This document shows positions 45,438 to 54,284 of a stretch of DNA of 64,000 nt, piece after piece. The position numbers and the translations under genes were made by a program. The notes beneath the pieces are model-generated. The model was not told the origin of the DNA and searched no databases. It was given only the letters and a program-made list of their open reading frames with translations. Source of the DNA: Paractinoplanes ovalisporus (GTDB lineage Bacteria > Actinomycetota > Actinomycetes > Mycobacteriales > Micromonosporaceae); the NCBI RefSeq assembly GCF_016834655.1, contig NZ_JAENHP010000001.1:682001-746000 (forward strand). Reading direction: 5' to 3'. Within the stretch, counting starts at the first letter, position 1; every line of letters begins with the position of its first letter.

Positions 45438-46676
45438 CTAATCGGGCCCGGGGTCGCCGCCCTTAGGGTCCGTACGAAACTCGAGCGCTGCCCGTGCCGC
45501 GACTCGTTGCGAGCGGTGTTCGGGCGCTGCGGTCCGGGCCCGGCGTGACAGGGAGTAGCCGATCAGGGCGGCGATCAGACCGGCCAGGCCCGCGGTGGCG
45601 AAACCGCCGGCGGGAGTGGTCAGGTCGATCGCCAAGCCGACCAGGGGCGAACCCAGGGCGAAACCCGCGCTCTGAGCCGACGACTGCAACCCGGTGGCCT
45701 CGCCGCGCGCGCCGTCGGGGGCCAGGCGGCTGACCGCGTCGGCGACCGTGGACAGGGTGGGTGCGGTCAGCAGGCCGGCGCCGATCACGGCCACAGACAG
45801 CCAGCGCCAGTCGTGGGCGAGGCCGGCCGGGATCGTCAACAGACCGAGTAGGGCCAGCAGCAGCCACGTGGGCCGCGGCCGGGTCAGGGCGCCGTAGATC
45901 AGGCCGCCGGTCACCGACGAGACACCGAACACCACTACCACCACGGCCGCCCACGAGACCTGGCCGGACTCCCGCAGGGCGGCCACGATGGCCAGATCCA
46001 CGCCGCTCAGCAGGGTTGTCGTGCCGAGGGCCATGGTCAGGGCGGCGATCATCCGGAGGTTCAGCCACTGGCGGCGTGGCGGACGGGCGGTCTCACCGGA
46101 GGAAGTGCCTACGGGTGGGTTGAGCAGGGCCAGTCCGGCTCCCCCGGCCACGATCGCGGCGCCGACTCCCCACGCGACGGTCGCGGGTGACACGGTGGCC
46201 GCGCCGAGGATGACTACGGCGGGGCCGACGATGTACGCCAGCTCGCCCTGCACGGATTCGAGGGCGAACGCGGGGCGGCGCTGATCGGCCGTGGTCAGGG
46301 CGGCTATCGCCTGGCGGGTCACGGCCTGGGCGGGCACCATCAGCAGGCCCGCGGCAAAGGCGGAGACGAGCAGGATTCCGTACGGGGAAACCGGCACGCT
46401 CAGCCAGAACGCGACCTGGACGAGGGTGGTCGTCATCAGCACCGGGCGCACACCGCGCGCGTCGATCAGGCGGCCCAGCATCGGACCGCCGAGCGCCACG
46501 CCCGCGGTCAGCGCGGCGGCGACGACACCGGCCGCGGCGTAGCTCAGATCGAGGCCGAGCACGACGTACAGGGTCAGTGCCATGACGTCGGCGGTGATCG
46601 CGGTGCGGGCGAGCAGCGAGACGCTCAGCAACGAGGCCATGCCGGGCACGGCGAGCACCTGCCGGTATCCGCTCAT
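45438..46676 (-). CDS. MFS transporter
   Basis: 412 residues with 12 predicted helices. The loop 2-3 motif of the major facilitator superfamily is seen as GGPMLGRLIDARGVRPVL, and helix 5 has AFALESVQGELAYIVGPAVV. Probably a drug/metabolite exporter. It is divergent from a LysR gene with a 72-bp gap holding a LysR-type box, so it is likely induced by that regulator. Confidence 0.9.
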   Translation of the reverse strand: MSGYRQVLAVPGMASLLSVSLLARTAITADVMALTLYVVLGLDLSYAAAGVVAAALTAGVALGGPMLGRLIDARGVRPVLMTTTLVQVAFWLSVPVSPYGILLVSAFAAGLLMVPAQAVTRQAIAALTTADQRRPAFALESVQGELAYIVGPAVVILGAATVSPATVAWGVGAAIVAGGAGLALLNPPVGTSSGETARPPRRQWLNLRMIAALTMALGTTTLLSGVDLAIVAALRESGQVSWAAVVVVVFGVSSVTGGLIYGALTRPRPTWLLLALLGLLTIPAGLAHDWRWLSVAVIGAGLLTAPTLSTVADAVSRLAPDGARGEATGLQSSAQSAGFALGSPLVGLAIDLTTPAGGFATAGLAGLIAALIGYSLSRRARTAAPEHRSQRVAARAALEFRTDPKGGDPGPD

Positions 46677-46705
46677 TTCCCTGACGCTAGAACCTCCCCG
46701 ACGCC

Positions 46706-46720
46706 ATAGGAAGTCCTTAT
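46706..46720. promoter_or_regulatory. Candidate LysR box
   Basis: ATAGGAAGTCCTTAT is an imperfect 15-bp palindrome with the T-N11-A layout of LysR-type sites, placed between the divergent MFS and LysR genes. Confidence 0.5.
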
Positions 46721-46748
46721 CTGGTTGGGGGAGGCATAATCAACTCTT

Positions 46749-47591
46749 ATGGCACGGGATCTCGAGACGGCGCTGCTGCGGTCCTTCGTGACGGCCGTAC
46801 GGGCGGGGAGCATCAGCCGTGGCGCGGGCGCTCTGGGACTGACGCAGCCGGCGCTCAGCCAGCAACTGCGCCGGCTGGAGAGTGTGGTGGGCCGTCCGCT
46901 GCTGCACCGCTCGCCCTCCGGTGTCGCGCCGACGCGGGCCGGGGAGGAGCTGATGCCGTACGCGGAAAGGATCCTCTCGCTGTCGGCCCAGGCGCTCACC
47001 GAGACCGGGCGCGCGCTCACCGGGCATTGCGGTGTCGGGCTGCTCGAAGATCTCGCCGAGTCGCGGCTGCCGCAGGCGCTGGCCGACCTGGCGGGTCTGC
47101 ATCCGGGCGCGACGCTGGAGGTCTTGTGCGGGTCGAAGGCGGCGATGTGGGAGGCCTACGAGACGAGCCGGGTGCATCTGGTGCTCGACGAGGTGCCCGA
47201 CCTGCCGTCGCCGCCGTTGTGGACGGTCCGCCGGCCGCTGGTGTGGGCGATCGGGCGGGGCGTGGACGTGACAGCCTCTCCGCTGCCGGTGGTGCTGTTC
47301 TCGAACGACTGCGCGTGGCGGCGGGCGGCGCTGGAAGCGATGGAACGGTCGGGGCGTGACTGGCGGGTGGCGTTCGAGAGCAACAGTCTGGTCGGGGTTC
47401 TGGCCGCGCTCCGAGCGGGACTCGGCGTGGGGGTGCTCATGCCGGCCAATCTCGAGCCGGCCATGGTCGGCCACGACTCGGGCGCCCTCCCGGCCCTGCC
47501 GGACGTCGAGCTCGGGCTGGCCCGCCATCCCCGGACGGCGGGCGACCCGTTGATCGACGCTGTGGAGACCGCGTTGCGGCGCGTGGTCTAG
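46749..47591 (+). CDS. LysR-family transcriptional regulator
   Basis: 280 residues: N-terminal winged helix (SISRGAGALGLTQPALSQQL, about 21-40; RRLESVVGRPLLHRS) and a co-inducer domain shorter than usual. Divergent from the MFS transporter, which is the probable target. A 22-bp repeat array that copies the 3' end of the next, convergent gene begins about 20 bp after its stop. Confidence 0.9.
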   Translation: MARDLETALLRSFVTAVRAGSISRGAGALGLTQPALSQQLRRLESVVGRPLLHRSPSGVAPTRAGEELMPYAERILSLSAQALTETGRALTGHCGVGLLEDLAESRLPQALADLAGLHPGATLEVLCGSKAAMWEAYETSRVHLVLDEVPDLPSPPLWTVRRPLVWAIGRGVDVTASPLPVVLFSNDCAWRRAALEAMERSGRDWRVAFESNSLVGVLAALRAGLGVGVLMPANLEPAMVGHDSGALPALPDVELGLARHPRTAGDPLIDAVETALRRVV

Positions 47592-47611
47592 TGGCTTGTT
47601 TGGCGGCCTTG

Positions 47612-47721
47612 TTCTTGGCAGCGCGGGACCGCGTTTTCAGCGGCGCGGGGACTTGTTTTCAGCGGCGCGGGACCGCGTTTTCAGCGGCGTGGGGACGCGT
47701 TTTCAGCGGCGCGGGGACGCT
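47612..47721. repeat. 22-bp tandem repeat reiterating the stop region of the flavin reductase gene
   Basis: TTTTCAGCGGCG recurs at 47634, 47656, 47678 and 47700, exactly 22 bp apart, with a degenerate unit before. The last copy contains the true stop codon (TCA at 47703-47705, TGA on the minus strand) and last codons of the flavin reductase gene; the others repeat that same sequence downstream of it. Confidence 0.93.
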
Positions 47722-48200
47722 ATGAAGTCGCGGTCGTGGTAGACGAGGTGGCCGCCGGGCTCGCCCAGCAGAACATCGACGATCTCGGCGATGACGACGG
47801 TGGACGTGCCGACCGGCACCAGCTGCAGCGGTATGCCCCGCAACGAGGCCGAGGCGCTGGTGAGCACAGGCTCGCCGCTGGGGAGGTAGTCCCAGCCCTG
47901 GTCGGGGGTGAAACGCGGCCCGCCGGGGCCGGCGAACGCCCGGGCCAGGGCGATCGAGTCGGGGCCGAGCAGGTTGACGACGAAGCTGGGCGCGCGCACC
48001 AGGGCCTGGGCCGACGGCGATCCCATCACCGAGAACGACAGCGCGGGCGGGTCGAGCGAGACCGAGGCGACGCTGGAGGCGGTCAGCCCGACGGGACCGG
48101 CGGCCGAGATGATCGCCACCCCGGTGGGATAACGGCGGAATGCCGCCCTGAACCGCTCCCCGACGCCCGTCTCAAGATCGGACTCGACACCATTCACCAC
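47703..48200 (-). CDS. Flavin reductase-domain protein
   Basis: 165 residues of the FMN-binding split-barrel flavin reductase family: FRRYPTGVAIISAAGPVGLT, ASSVASVSLDPPALSFSVMG and LVRAPSFVVNLLGPD. Such proteins reduce FMN/FAD with NAD(P)H for a partner monooxygenase. No monooxygenase is adjacent. It follows the auxin-efflux-type permease by 28 bp on the same strand, so the two may be co-transcribed. GTG start. Confidence 0.88.
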   Translation of the reverse strand: MVNGVESDLETGVGERFRAAFRRYPTGVAIISAAGPVGLTASSVASVSLDPPALSFSVMGSPSAQALVRAPSFVVNLLGPDSIALARAFAGPGGPRFTPDQGWDYLPSGEPVLTSASASLRGIPLQLVPVGTSTVVIAEIVDVLLGEPGGHLVYHDRDFIASPRR

Positions 48201-48228
48201 CCGGCAACCGTAAAACTTGAAGCTTGGT

Positions 48229-49143
48229 TCACGTCAACGTGTGCAAGATCGCAATCGTGACGAGGGCGGGAGCGCTGGCCAGGGTGGAAAGGAAGACGGC
48301 GTCGCGGGCGAGCGTGACGCCGGTGTTGAAGGCCTGCGCGTACAGGAAGACGTTCTGCGCGGCGGGCAGGGCGGCCAGGACCGTGACCGCGTACGTCTCG
48401 GCCGGTGAGAGCCGCAGGGCGAGGGCCATGAGCAGGGCCAGTACGGGCATGACGGCGGCCTTGAGCACGGCGGCGGCGATGACCGGGAGACGGTCGGGGC
48501 CGGGTTCGAGCAGGCGCCGCCCGTTGAGCGACATGCCGAACGCGACGAGCACCACCGGGGCGGCCGCGTTGCCCATCGCCGCGATCGGGTCGGTGAGCAC
48601 GGACGGCAGCCTCAAGTCGGTCACGGAGACGACGATGCCCAGCACCACGGCGACGGTGAGTGGGCTGCGCAGGGGCACGGTGAGTGACGTACGCCAGGAG
48701 CTGTGACCGGTGGTGGCCAGCTCGAGCAACGTCACCGTGATCGGCATGAAAACCAGCAGCTGGAGCATGATGATCGGCACCACGAGGGCGGTGTCGTGCA
48801 GCACGTACGCGGCCACGGGGATCCCGATGAAGGCGGCGTTGACGTATCCGGCGCCCAGCGCGCCGACGATCCGCGTGCCCAGATCGCGGCCGCGGGTCGT
48901 CACCGTGTGCAGCGCGAAGCAGAGCAGCGCCGCGACGGCCGACACGAGCAGGGGCTCGGTGAAGAGCGTGCCCGGGTCGGACGCCGCGGCGCTGGTGAAG
49001 AGCAGACAGGGCGAGAGCACGGTGTACGCGAGCTTGCCGGCCACGGTCTCGGTGTCGGCGGGCAGCCGGCCCCAGCGACCGGCCACCCACCCGGCGAACA
49101 CGATCACCCCGATGACCGCAAAACCGGAGAGCGCCGAGATCAT
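48229..49143 (-). CDS. Auxin-efflux-carrier (AEC) family permease
   Basis: 304 residues with about ten helices in the AEC pattern: LAYTVLSPCLLFTSAAASDP near the N-terminus, GYVNAAFIGIPVAAYVL, and ALPAAQNVFLYAQAFNTGVT, the conserved region of the C-terminal half. Members export or import small organic acids. Co-oriented with the flavin reductase. Confidence 0.87.
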   Translation of the reverse strand: MISALSGFAVIGVIVFAGWVAGRWGRLPADTETVAGKLAYTVLSPCLLFTSAAASDPGTLFTEPLLVSAVAALLCFALHTVTTRGRDLGTRIVGALGAGYVNAAFIGIPVAAYVLHDTALVVPIIMLQLLVFMPITVTLLELATTGHSSWRTSLTVPLRSPLTVAVVLGIVVSVTDLRLPSVLTDPIAAMGNAAAPVVLVAFGMSLNGRRLLEPGPDRLPVIAAAVLKAAVMPVLALLMALALRLSPAETYAVTVLAALPAAQNVFLYAQAFNTGVTLARDAVFLSTLASAPALVTIAILHTLT

Positions 49144-49189
49144 TTCCCCGACGCTACCGCCTGCCCTGGGTCACCGCCCGACGCGCCCG

Positions 49190-49282
49190 GCCGGGCTTCC
49201 CTGCGCGGCCGGGCGGCTTCCTGACGCGGCCGACCGGTTTCCTTACGCGGCCGGCCGACCGGCTTGCCTGCGCGGCCGGCCG
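49190..49282. repeat. Imperfect 21-26-bp repeat
   Basis: Four units around CTGCGCGGCCGG-like cores (near 49200, 49221, 49243 and 49268) lie between the permease start and the arabinofuranosidase stop at 49292. The last core, CGGCCGGCCG, is a palindrome and could form a hairpin after the stop codon. Confidence 0.7.
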
Positions 49283-49291
49283 CGTTGACGA

Positions 49292-50770
49292 TCACGGTGC
49301 GATCGACCAGAGCTGGCACGTGTTGTTGAGCCACATCCAGAGCTGGGCCTTCGTGCCGTTGGCGGTGCCGCAGTTCTGGTCGTCGAGCACCATGCCGCTG
49401 TTCTCGACCACCAGTTCGTACCGCCCGTTGCCGGCCGGGATGACCGCCCACTGCTGGCACAGGTTCCCGAGCGACTGCCACAGGTTGACGGCCGTCCCGA
49501 GGGCCAGGCCGCAGTTCACCGCGTCGAGCACCTTGCCCGAGTTCACGTTCGTGATCGTCCACTTGTTGGCGCCGACGCTGTTGAACCGCCACTGCTGGCA
49601 GGTGTTGCCGAGCGACTGCCACACCTGGATCGCCGTGCCGTTGGCGGTGCCGCAGTTCACCGCGTCGAGCACCTTGCCGGCGGCCAGGTTGGTCAGGCGG
49701 TAGGTCGCGCCGTTCACCGGGAACGTCACACTCTTGCTGTAACCGACGGCGACGATATTGGCCTGCACGGAGTTCTCGGTCGCGTCACTGGGATAACCGC
49801 TGGTCATCACGCCCTCGAAGAACGACCCGACCGAGCCGTTGCTGTTGTCACCGCCGATGCCCAGGATGATCGCGCCCTGCTTGGTCATCGGGTTGTAGCC
49901 GGCCTGCGTCGGCAACGACCCGTTGTACCGCGTGGCGAGACCGCCCGACTGCGCGTTGCCGTCCTTGATCGCGTACGTGGATGTGCCGTTGTTCTTGAGG
50001 ACGGCGGTCACGAAGGCGCTGTTACGGCCGGTGTTCGCGGTCCACGATCCGTTGCCGCCCGCGAAGAGGCCGTTCTCGAGGTCCGCGGCCACCCGGGGCC
50101 CGGCCGAACAGGGCGAGAACCAGCACAGGTTGCCGAAGTAGATCGCGTCCATGTCGCCGTTGCCGGTGTCCATGTTGTTGGTCTCGGCGTTGCCGTAGTC
50201 GAAGCAGCACCGGTCGTTCACGTGCGTGCCCTCGGTGACCATGTACATGCCCTCGGGCTGGCTGCCGGTGGCGACGCCGTTGGTCGCGTTGTTGCGATAG
50301 CCGTTGCCGGCCGAGATGTAGACGCCGTACACCTTGTGCCCGCCCGCGGTCACCGGCAGTGCCGCGGCGTTGGCCCCCTGGTCGGCGGTCGGGTTGGCGC
50401 CGCCGCCCGGGGCGATGGTCAGGTCGTTGTGGCGCGACGTCTGGTCATAGATGCGCACGATCGTGCAGTAGGTGCCCGAGCAGAACGAGTCCTGCGCGGC
50501 GGCGTTGGCATAGCCTCCGGCGCTCAGCACGCCGATGTTGGACGTGGCGCCGTCGGACCAGCGCCGCACCTGGTAGAGGCTGCCGCCGTACGAGCCGAAG
50601 AGCGCACGGGTGGTGCTGTGGGCGGCCACGCAGGGGGTGCCGCCGCCGGCGTAGATGTCGCACGGTCCGGTGCCGGCCGCCTGGGCCGGGGCGGCTCCGA
50701 CCAGGGCGGCGGCCCCGGCCAGGACGAAGGCGGCGAGCGCGGCCCGCCAGCCCGAGGAACGGATACCCAT
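49292..50770 (-). CDS. Secreted GH54 alpha-L-arabinofuranosidase with ricin-type lectin domain
   Basis: 492 residues: signal peptide to about 32, then a catalytic domain with GH54 features: GPCDIYAGGGTPCVAAHSTT, GYANAAAQDSFCSGTYC, CCFDYGNAETNNMDTGNGDM (region of the nucleophile Glu) and GIGGDNSNGS (catalytic Asp region). The C-terminal 130 residues are a beta-trefoil with three QxW units (CQQWRF, CQQWAV, CQLWSI) that binds sugar chains. It removes arabinofuranosyl side chains from pectic arabinan or arabinoxylan outside the cell. AAAGG precedes the ATG. Confidence 0.93.
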   Translation of the reverse strand: MGIRSSGWRAALAAFVLAGAAALVGAAPAQAAGTGPCDIYAGGGTPCVAAHSTTRALFGSYGGSLYQVRRWSDGATSNIGVLSAGGYANAAAQDSFCSGTYCTIVRIYDQTSRHNDLTIAPGGGANPTADQGANAAALPVTAGGHKVYGVYISAGNGYRNNATNGVATGSQPEGMYMVTEGTHVNDRCCFDYGNAETNNMDTGNGDMDAIYFGNLCWFSPCSAGPRVAADLENGLFAGGNGSWTANTGRNSAFVTAVLKNNGTSTYAIKDGNAQSGGLATRYNGSLPTQAGYNPMTKQGAIILGIGGDNSNGSVGSFFEGVMTSGYPSDATENSVQANIVAVGYSKSVTFPVNGATYRLTNLAAGKVLDAVNCGTANGTAIQVWQSLGNTCQQWRFNSVGANKWTITNVNSGKVLDAVNCGLALGTAVNLWQSLGNLCQQWAVIPAGNGRYELVVENSGMVLDDQNCGTANGTKAQLWMWLNNTCQLWSIAP

Positions 50771-51251
50771 GATGCGCCTTTCGCGTCAAAGCGAAGCGGG
50801 GGTCAGGCGGCCTCCGCTGTTGGAGCCAGGGAGTTGTTAACGTTCACAGAAGCTAACTATCGATTCGAGGCTTGTCAATGGACAGAATCGCTCAGCCGCA
50901 CCGGCCGACAACGCGTTCCGCGTACGGGGTGAGGAGCCGCCCACGCATCTCGCGCCGCCCAGCCATGCCCCACGTTCTCCTCAGCCACGCGCTCGGGCAG
51001 CCTGACCGGCCCACCCACCTCGCGCCGCCCAGTCACGCCCCGCGTTCTGCCCAGCCACGCGCTCGAGCAGCCTGACCGGCCCACACATCTCGCGCCGCCC
51101 AGTCACGCCCCGCGTTCTCCACAGCCACGCGCTCGGACAGCATGGCTGGCCCACCCATCTCGCGCCGCCCAGTCAGGAGACCGTCGTGGTCGCATCATCC
51201 GGACCGGTGCAGCGGCACGTTGACGCAAACTCGGTCGCAGACGGCCCCCGG
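50771..51251. repeat. Gap with a 70-bp tandem repeat
   Basis: CGCGCCGCCC recurs at 50951, 51021, 51091 and 51161, exactly 70 bp apart; the array covers about 50937-51175. No unique spacers separate the units, so it is not CRISPR. The left 150 bp contains GTTAAC and GCTAAC near 50840-50850 and presumably the arabinofuranosidase promoter; no gene is visible in this 480-bp gap. Confidence 0.92.
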
Positions 51252-52067
51252 ATGTGTGATCGTCGCCGGGTGGCACAGCCGATCCTGCGTACCGAGCGAC
51301 TTGTGATGGTCCCGCTGGCCGACCGGCACCTGGAGCTGGAGGTCGAGCTCGACGCCGATCCGGAGGTGCTGCGCTATCTGTGGGGGCGCGCCCGTTCCCG
51401 CGAGGAAGTGATCGCCAGCCATGCGGAGCGGATGGCCCTGTCGGGGAAGGTCGACGGGCTCGGTTACTGGATGGCGTTCGCTTCGAACGGCGGCGGGCCG
51501 GCCTCGGACCACCCCGGCACCGCGCCCGAGCACAAGACCCTGGTTGAGCCCACGTCGGGTGCCAAGACCACGGCTGAGCCCGCGTCAGGTGCCGAGCCCT
51601 CGATGAAGTCCGCGTCAGGTGCCGAGCCCACGATGGAGTCCGCGTCGGGTGCCGAGCCCACGATGCAGTCCGCGTCGGGCGCCGAGCCCATGGTTGAGTC
51701 CGCGGACGGATTTGTCGGGCTCATGATGCTGCCGCCGGCGCACGGGCCCGACCAGCCGGACGACCCGGCCGTCGCCGAGCTCGGCTACCGGCTGGCCCGG
51801 CGGTTCTGGCGGCAGGGCCTGGCCAGCGAGGCGTCTCGCGCGCTCCTGCGGCACGCCTTCGACACCGTGGGCCAGAGTCGCGTGATCGCGCAGACGATGG
51901 CCGTGAACGCCGGATCCCGAGGCGTCATGAAGGCCGTCGGCATGCGCCACGTACGCACGTTCTTCCCGGAGTGGGACGACCCGCTGCCCGGCACGGAAGA
52001 GGGCGAGGTCGAGTACGAGATCACCCTCGAGATGTGGCGCAACCGAACCCGCGCGGGCGCCGTATAG
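51252..52067 (+). CDS. GNAT acetyltransferase with internal repeat insertion
   Basis: About 271 residues of RimJ/RimL type: LRTERLVMVPLADRHLELEV, YWMAFASNGG, then DGFVGLMMLPP, ELGYRLARRFWRQGLASEAS (acetyl-CoA loop) and AQTMAVNAGSRGVMKAVGMR. Between the two strands YWMAFAS and FVGLMML, normally joined by a short turn, lies an insertion with five copies of a 10-residue unit (SASGAEPTME type, about residues 100-150). The start is uncertain between ATG 51252, GTG 51270 and further upstream codons. Substrate unknown. Confidence 0.82.
   Translation: MCDRRRVAQPILRTERLVMVPLADRHLELEVELDADPEVLRYLWGRARSREEVIASHAERMALSGKVDGLGYWMAFASNGGGPASDHPGTAPEHKTLVEPTSGAKTTAEPASGAEPSMKSASGAEPTMESASGAEPTMQSASGAEPMVESADGFVGLMMLPPAHGPDQPDDPAVAELGYRLARRFWRQGLASEASRALLRHAFDTVGQSRVIAQTMAVNAGSRGVMKAVGMRHVRTFFPEWDDPLPGTEEGEVEYEITLEMWRNRTRAGAV
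51551..51700. repeat. In-frame 30-bp tandem repeat inside a GNAT gene
   Basis: Five units of exactly 30 bp start at 51551, 51581, 51611, 51641 and 51671 (CGCGTCAGGTGCCGAGCCC type). They encode the decapeptide loop insertion in the acetyltransferase. Confidence 0.95.
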
Positions 52068-52537
52068 CAGAACGCCGGCCACCCGCATGGCCGGCCGGCG
52101 CGGTTACCATTCGCGCATCCCGCACTGACCCGCGCAATGCCGTGACGACTCGTGCAATCCGCTCACTGAACCCGCGCAACGCGGTCACCACTTCGCGCAA
52201 TCCGCTCACCGACCCGCGCAACGCGGTGACCACTCGCGCAACCCGCTCACCGACCCGCGCAACGCGGTCACCACTCGCGCAACCCGCTCACCGACCCGCA
52301 CAACACCATGACCACTCGCGCAACCCGCTCACCGACCCGCACAACACCGCGACCACTCGCGCAACCCGCTCACCGACCCGCACAACACCGCGACCACTCG
52401 CGCAATCCGCTCACCGACCCGCACAACACCGCGACCACTCGCGCAATCCGCTCACCGACCCGCACAACGCCGTGACCACTCGCGCAATCCGCTCACTGAG
52501 CTATGCAGAGCGGTGGGCTGCTTGTGGGGCGCGTTGG
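52068..52537. repeat. Gap with a 41-bp tandem repeat, about nine copies
   Basis: ACCACTCGCGC-like anchors lie at 52145, 52187, 52229, 52270, 52311, 52352, 52393, 52434 and 52475: 41 bp apart except for the first two 42-bp steps. The array fills the space between the acetyltransferase and the convergent peroxidase. Units are near-identical throughout, so there are no spacers. Open frames cross it in all directions because it is GC-rich, but the period is not a multiple of 3. Confidence 0.95.
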
Positions 52538-53017
52538 CTACGGGCGCGGGGCGGCAATCTCCCGCTCGATCGCGGACGTCAGCTCGGGGTCGTCGGGGGT
52601 GACACCGGGCGCGAAACGGCCCGCTACCGTGCCGTCGCGGGCGATCAGGAACTTCTCGAAGTTCCACTGGACGTCCTGGTCGCCGGCGAGGGCGTCGTAG
52701 AGCGGGTGCCGGGAGGCGCCGAGCACGCTGATCTTCGAGAACATCGGGAACTGCACGTCGAACGTCGTCGAGCAGAACTCGGCGATCTCCTCGTCGGTGC
52801 CGGGTTCCTGCGCGCCGAAGTCGTTCGCCGGGAAGCCGAGCACGGTGAAGCCCTGGTCGCGCAGCCGTTCGTGGAGCTTCTCGAGCCCGTCGTACTGAGG
52901 CGTGAGCCCGCACTTGGAGGCGACGTTCACCACCAGCAGCACCTGCCCCGCATAATCACCCAGCGTGGATTCCTGGCCGGTGATGGTCTTCAGCGGGATC
53001 TCTTGAATCGCCGTCAT
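52538..53017 (-). CDS. Glutathione-peroxidase-family thiol peroxidase
   Basis: 159 residues: peroxidatic Cys in VNVASKCGLTPQY, the Gln/Asn/Trp tetrad partners in NDFGAQEPG and WNFEKFLI, and a probable resolving Cys in EFCSTTFDVQFPMFSK. This is the small monomeric type, which in bacteria usually takes electrons from thioredoxin. The Cys found in FPCNQF of many relatives is Ala here (GFPANDFG). Divergent from the photolyase relative with a 23-bp gap. Confidence 0.92.
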   Translation of the reverse strand: MTAIQEIPLKTITGQESTLGDYAGQVLLVVNVASKCGLTPQYDGLEKLHERLRDQGFTVLGFPANDFGAQEPGTDEEIAEFCSTTFDVQFPMFSKISVLGASRHPLYDALAGDQDVQWNFEKFLIARDGTVAGRFAPGVTPDDPELTSAIEREIAAPRP

Positions 53018-53040
53018 CGCTCGCGCCGCTCCCGGATCGT

Positions 53041-54273
53041 GTGGTCAAACTTCAGGCTCGACAAACGGTACATCCGCCCTGGCCGGGGTATTGGCGGGAG
53101 GTGCCCGACCTGAACGACCCACTGGCCCTCGACGAGGTGACGGCACCGCACAGCGCCAGCGGCGAGCAGGTATGGACGCACGATCTGAGCGGTGTCGCTC
53201 CGCCGCCGCGACCGGGGCGGCGTTGGACCCCGAAGCGGGTGGTGGCAACCCCGCCCGCGTATGACCACCCGCACGGCCGCCGCATCATGGCGCTCGTCGA
53301 GGCGCAGGGGATCGAGGTCGAGCGCCTGAAGTCGGCCCGGCTCACCGGCGTCCGGGGCGAGAACGACCGGCAGACGTACGCGAGAGCGAAGTCGACCCTG
53401 GCGATCGTCGTAAGCCCGCCGTCGCGTCGCCGGTTACAGCCGATCTCGCCCAGCGCCGACTGGCGGTTCGACCTGGCTGAGGGCTGCCCCGCGCACTGCC
53501 AGTACTGCTATCTGGCCGGTTCGCTGTCCGGTCCCCCGGTCACCCGTGTCTACGCCGACCTCGACGACATCCTGGACGGGCTGGCCGACTACGCCGGCCG
53601 GGGCACGGTCACCAGCCGCCGGGCCGCGCGCCGCGACGAGGGAACCACGTTCGAGGCGTCCTGCTACACCGATCCGCTCGCCCTCGAGCATCTGACCGGC
53701 AGCTGGCGCCGCGCAGTCGAGCACTTCGGCGCCTGGGACGCGCCGGTGCAGCTGCGGTGGACGACCAAGTTCGCCGACGTCGGCACCTTCACCGGGCTGC
53801 CGCACGCCGGGCGGACGCGGGTGCGGTTCAGCGTCAACGGCCAACCGGTCACCACCCGCATGGAGGGCGGCACCGCTCCCCTGCCGGAACGCCTGGCCGC
53901 GCTGCGCACCCTCGCACTCGACGGCTATCCGGTCGGCCTGACGATCGCCCCCATCATGGCGATCGACGATTGGCGGCGTCACTACGGCGCGTTGCTGGAC
54001 GCCGTAGCGACTGCCGTCGACGGGGTTCCCGGGCTCGACCTGACCGCCGAGCTCATCACGCACCGTTTCACCCCGGGGAGCAAAGAGGTGCTGCTGGGCT
54101 GGTACCCGCGGACCCGGATCGAGATGGACGAGGAATCGCGCAGCCGCAAGCATGGCAAGTTCGGCGCGGTGAAGTACGTCTACCCGCCGACGGTCATGGG
54201 AGAGCTGCGCGGCTGGTTCGAATCGGAGATCGCCGCACGGCTCCCCGCATGCCGCATCCTCTATTGGACCTGA
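53041..54273 (+). CDS. Spore photoproduct lyase family radical SAM protein
   Basis: About 410 residues. The radical SAM cluster motif is EGCPAHCQYCYLAGS (C-x3-C-x2-C); FEASCYTDPLALEHLTG contains the conserved Cys that donates hydrogen in the SplB reaction, and ELITHRFTPGSKEVLLGWYP and SRKHGKFGAVKYVYP complete the family pattern. SplB repairs spore-type thymine dimers with SAM and a [4Fe-4S] cluster. A true role in spores is plausible for a sporulating actinomycete but not proven. The GTG at 53041 lacks a clear ribosome binding site; an in-frame start near 53100 is possible. Confidence 0.88.
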   Translation: MVKLQARQTVHPPWPGYWREVPDLNDPLALDEVTAPHSASGEQVWTHDLSGVAPPPRPGRRWTPKRVVATPPAYDHPHGRRIMALVEAQGIEVERLKSARLTGVRGENDRQTYARAKSTLAIVVSPPSRRRLQPISPSADWRFDLAEGCPAHCQYCYLAGSLSGPPVTRVYADLDDILDGLADYAGRGTVTSRRAARRDEGTTFEASCYTDPLALEHLTGSWRRAVEHFGAWDAPVQLRWTTKFADVGTFTGLPHAGRTRVRFSVNGQPVTTRMEGGTAPLPERLAALRTLALDGYPVGLTIAPIMAIDDWRRHYGALLDAVATAVDGVPGLDLTAELITHRFTPGSKEVLLGWYPRTRIEMDEESRSRKHGKFGAVKYVYPPTVMGELRGWFESEIAARLPACRILYWT

Positions 54274-54284
54274 CCACCTCGGGT

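Noticed and set aside
52125..52500. Possible CRISPR array (regular 41-bp units)
   Set aside because: Units are contiguous and near-identical throughout; there are no unique spacers, leader or cas genes. The same holds for the 70-bp array at 50937-51175.
54220..54240. T-loop-like GGTTCGAATC suggesting a tRNA gene
   Set aside because: It lies in the coding sequence of the photolyase relative and no cloverleaf can be built around it.
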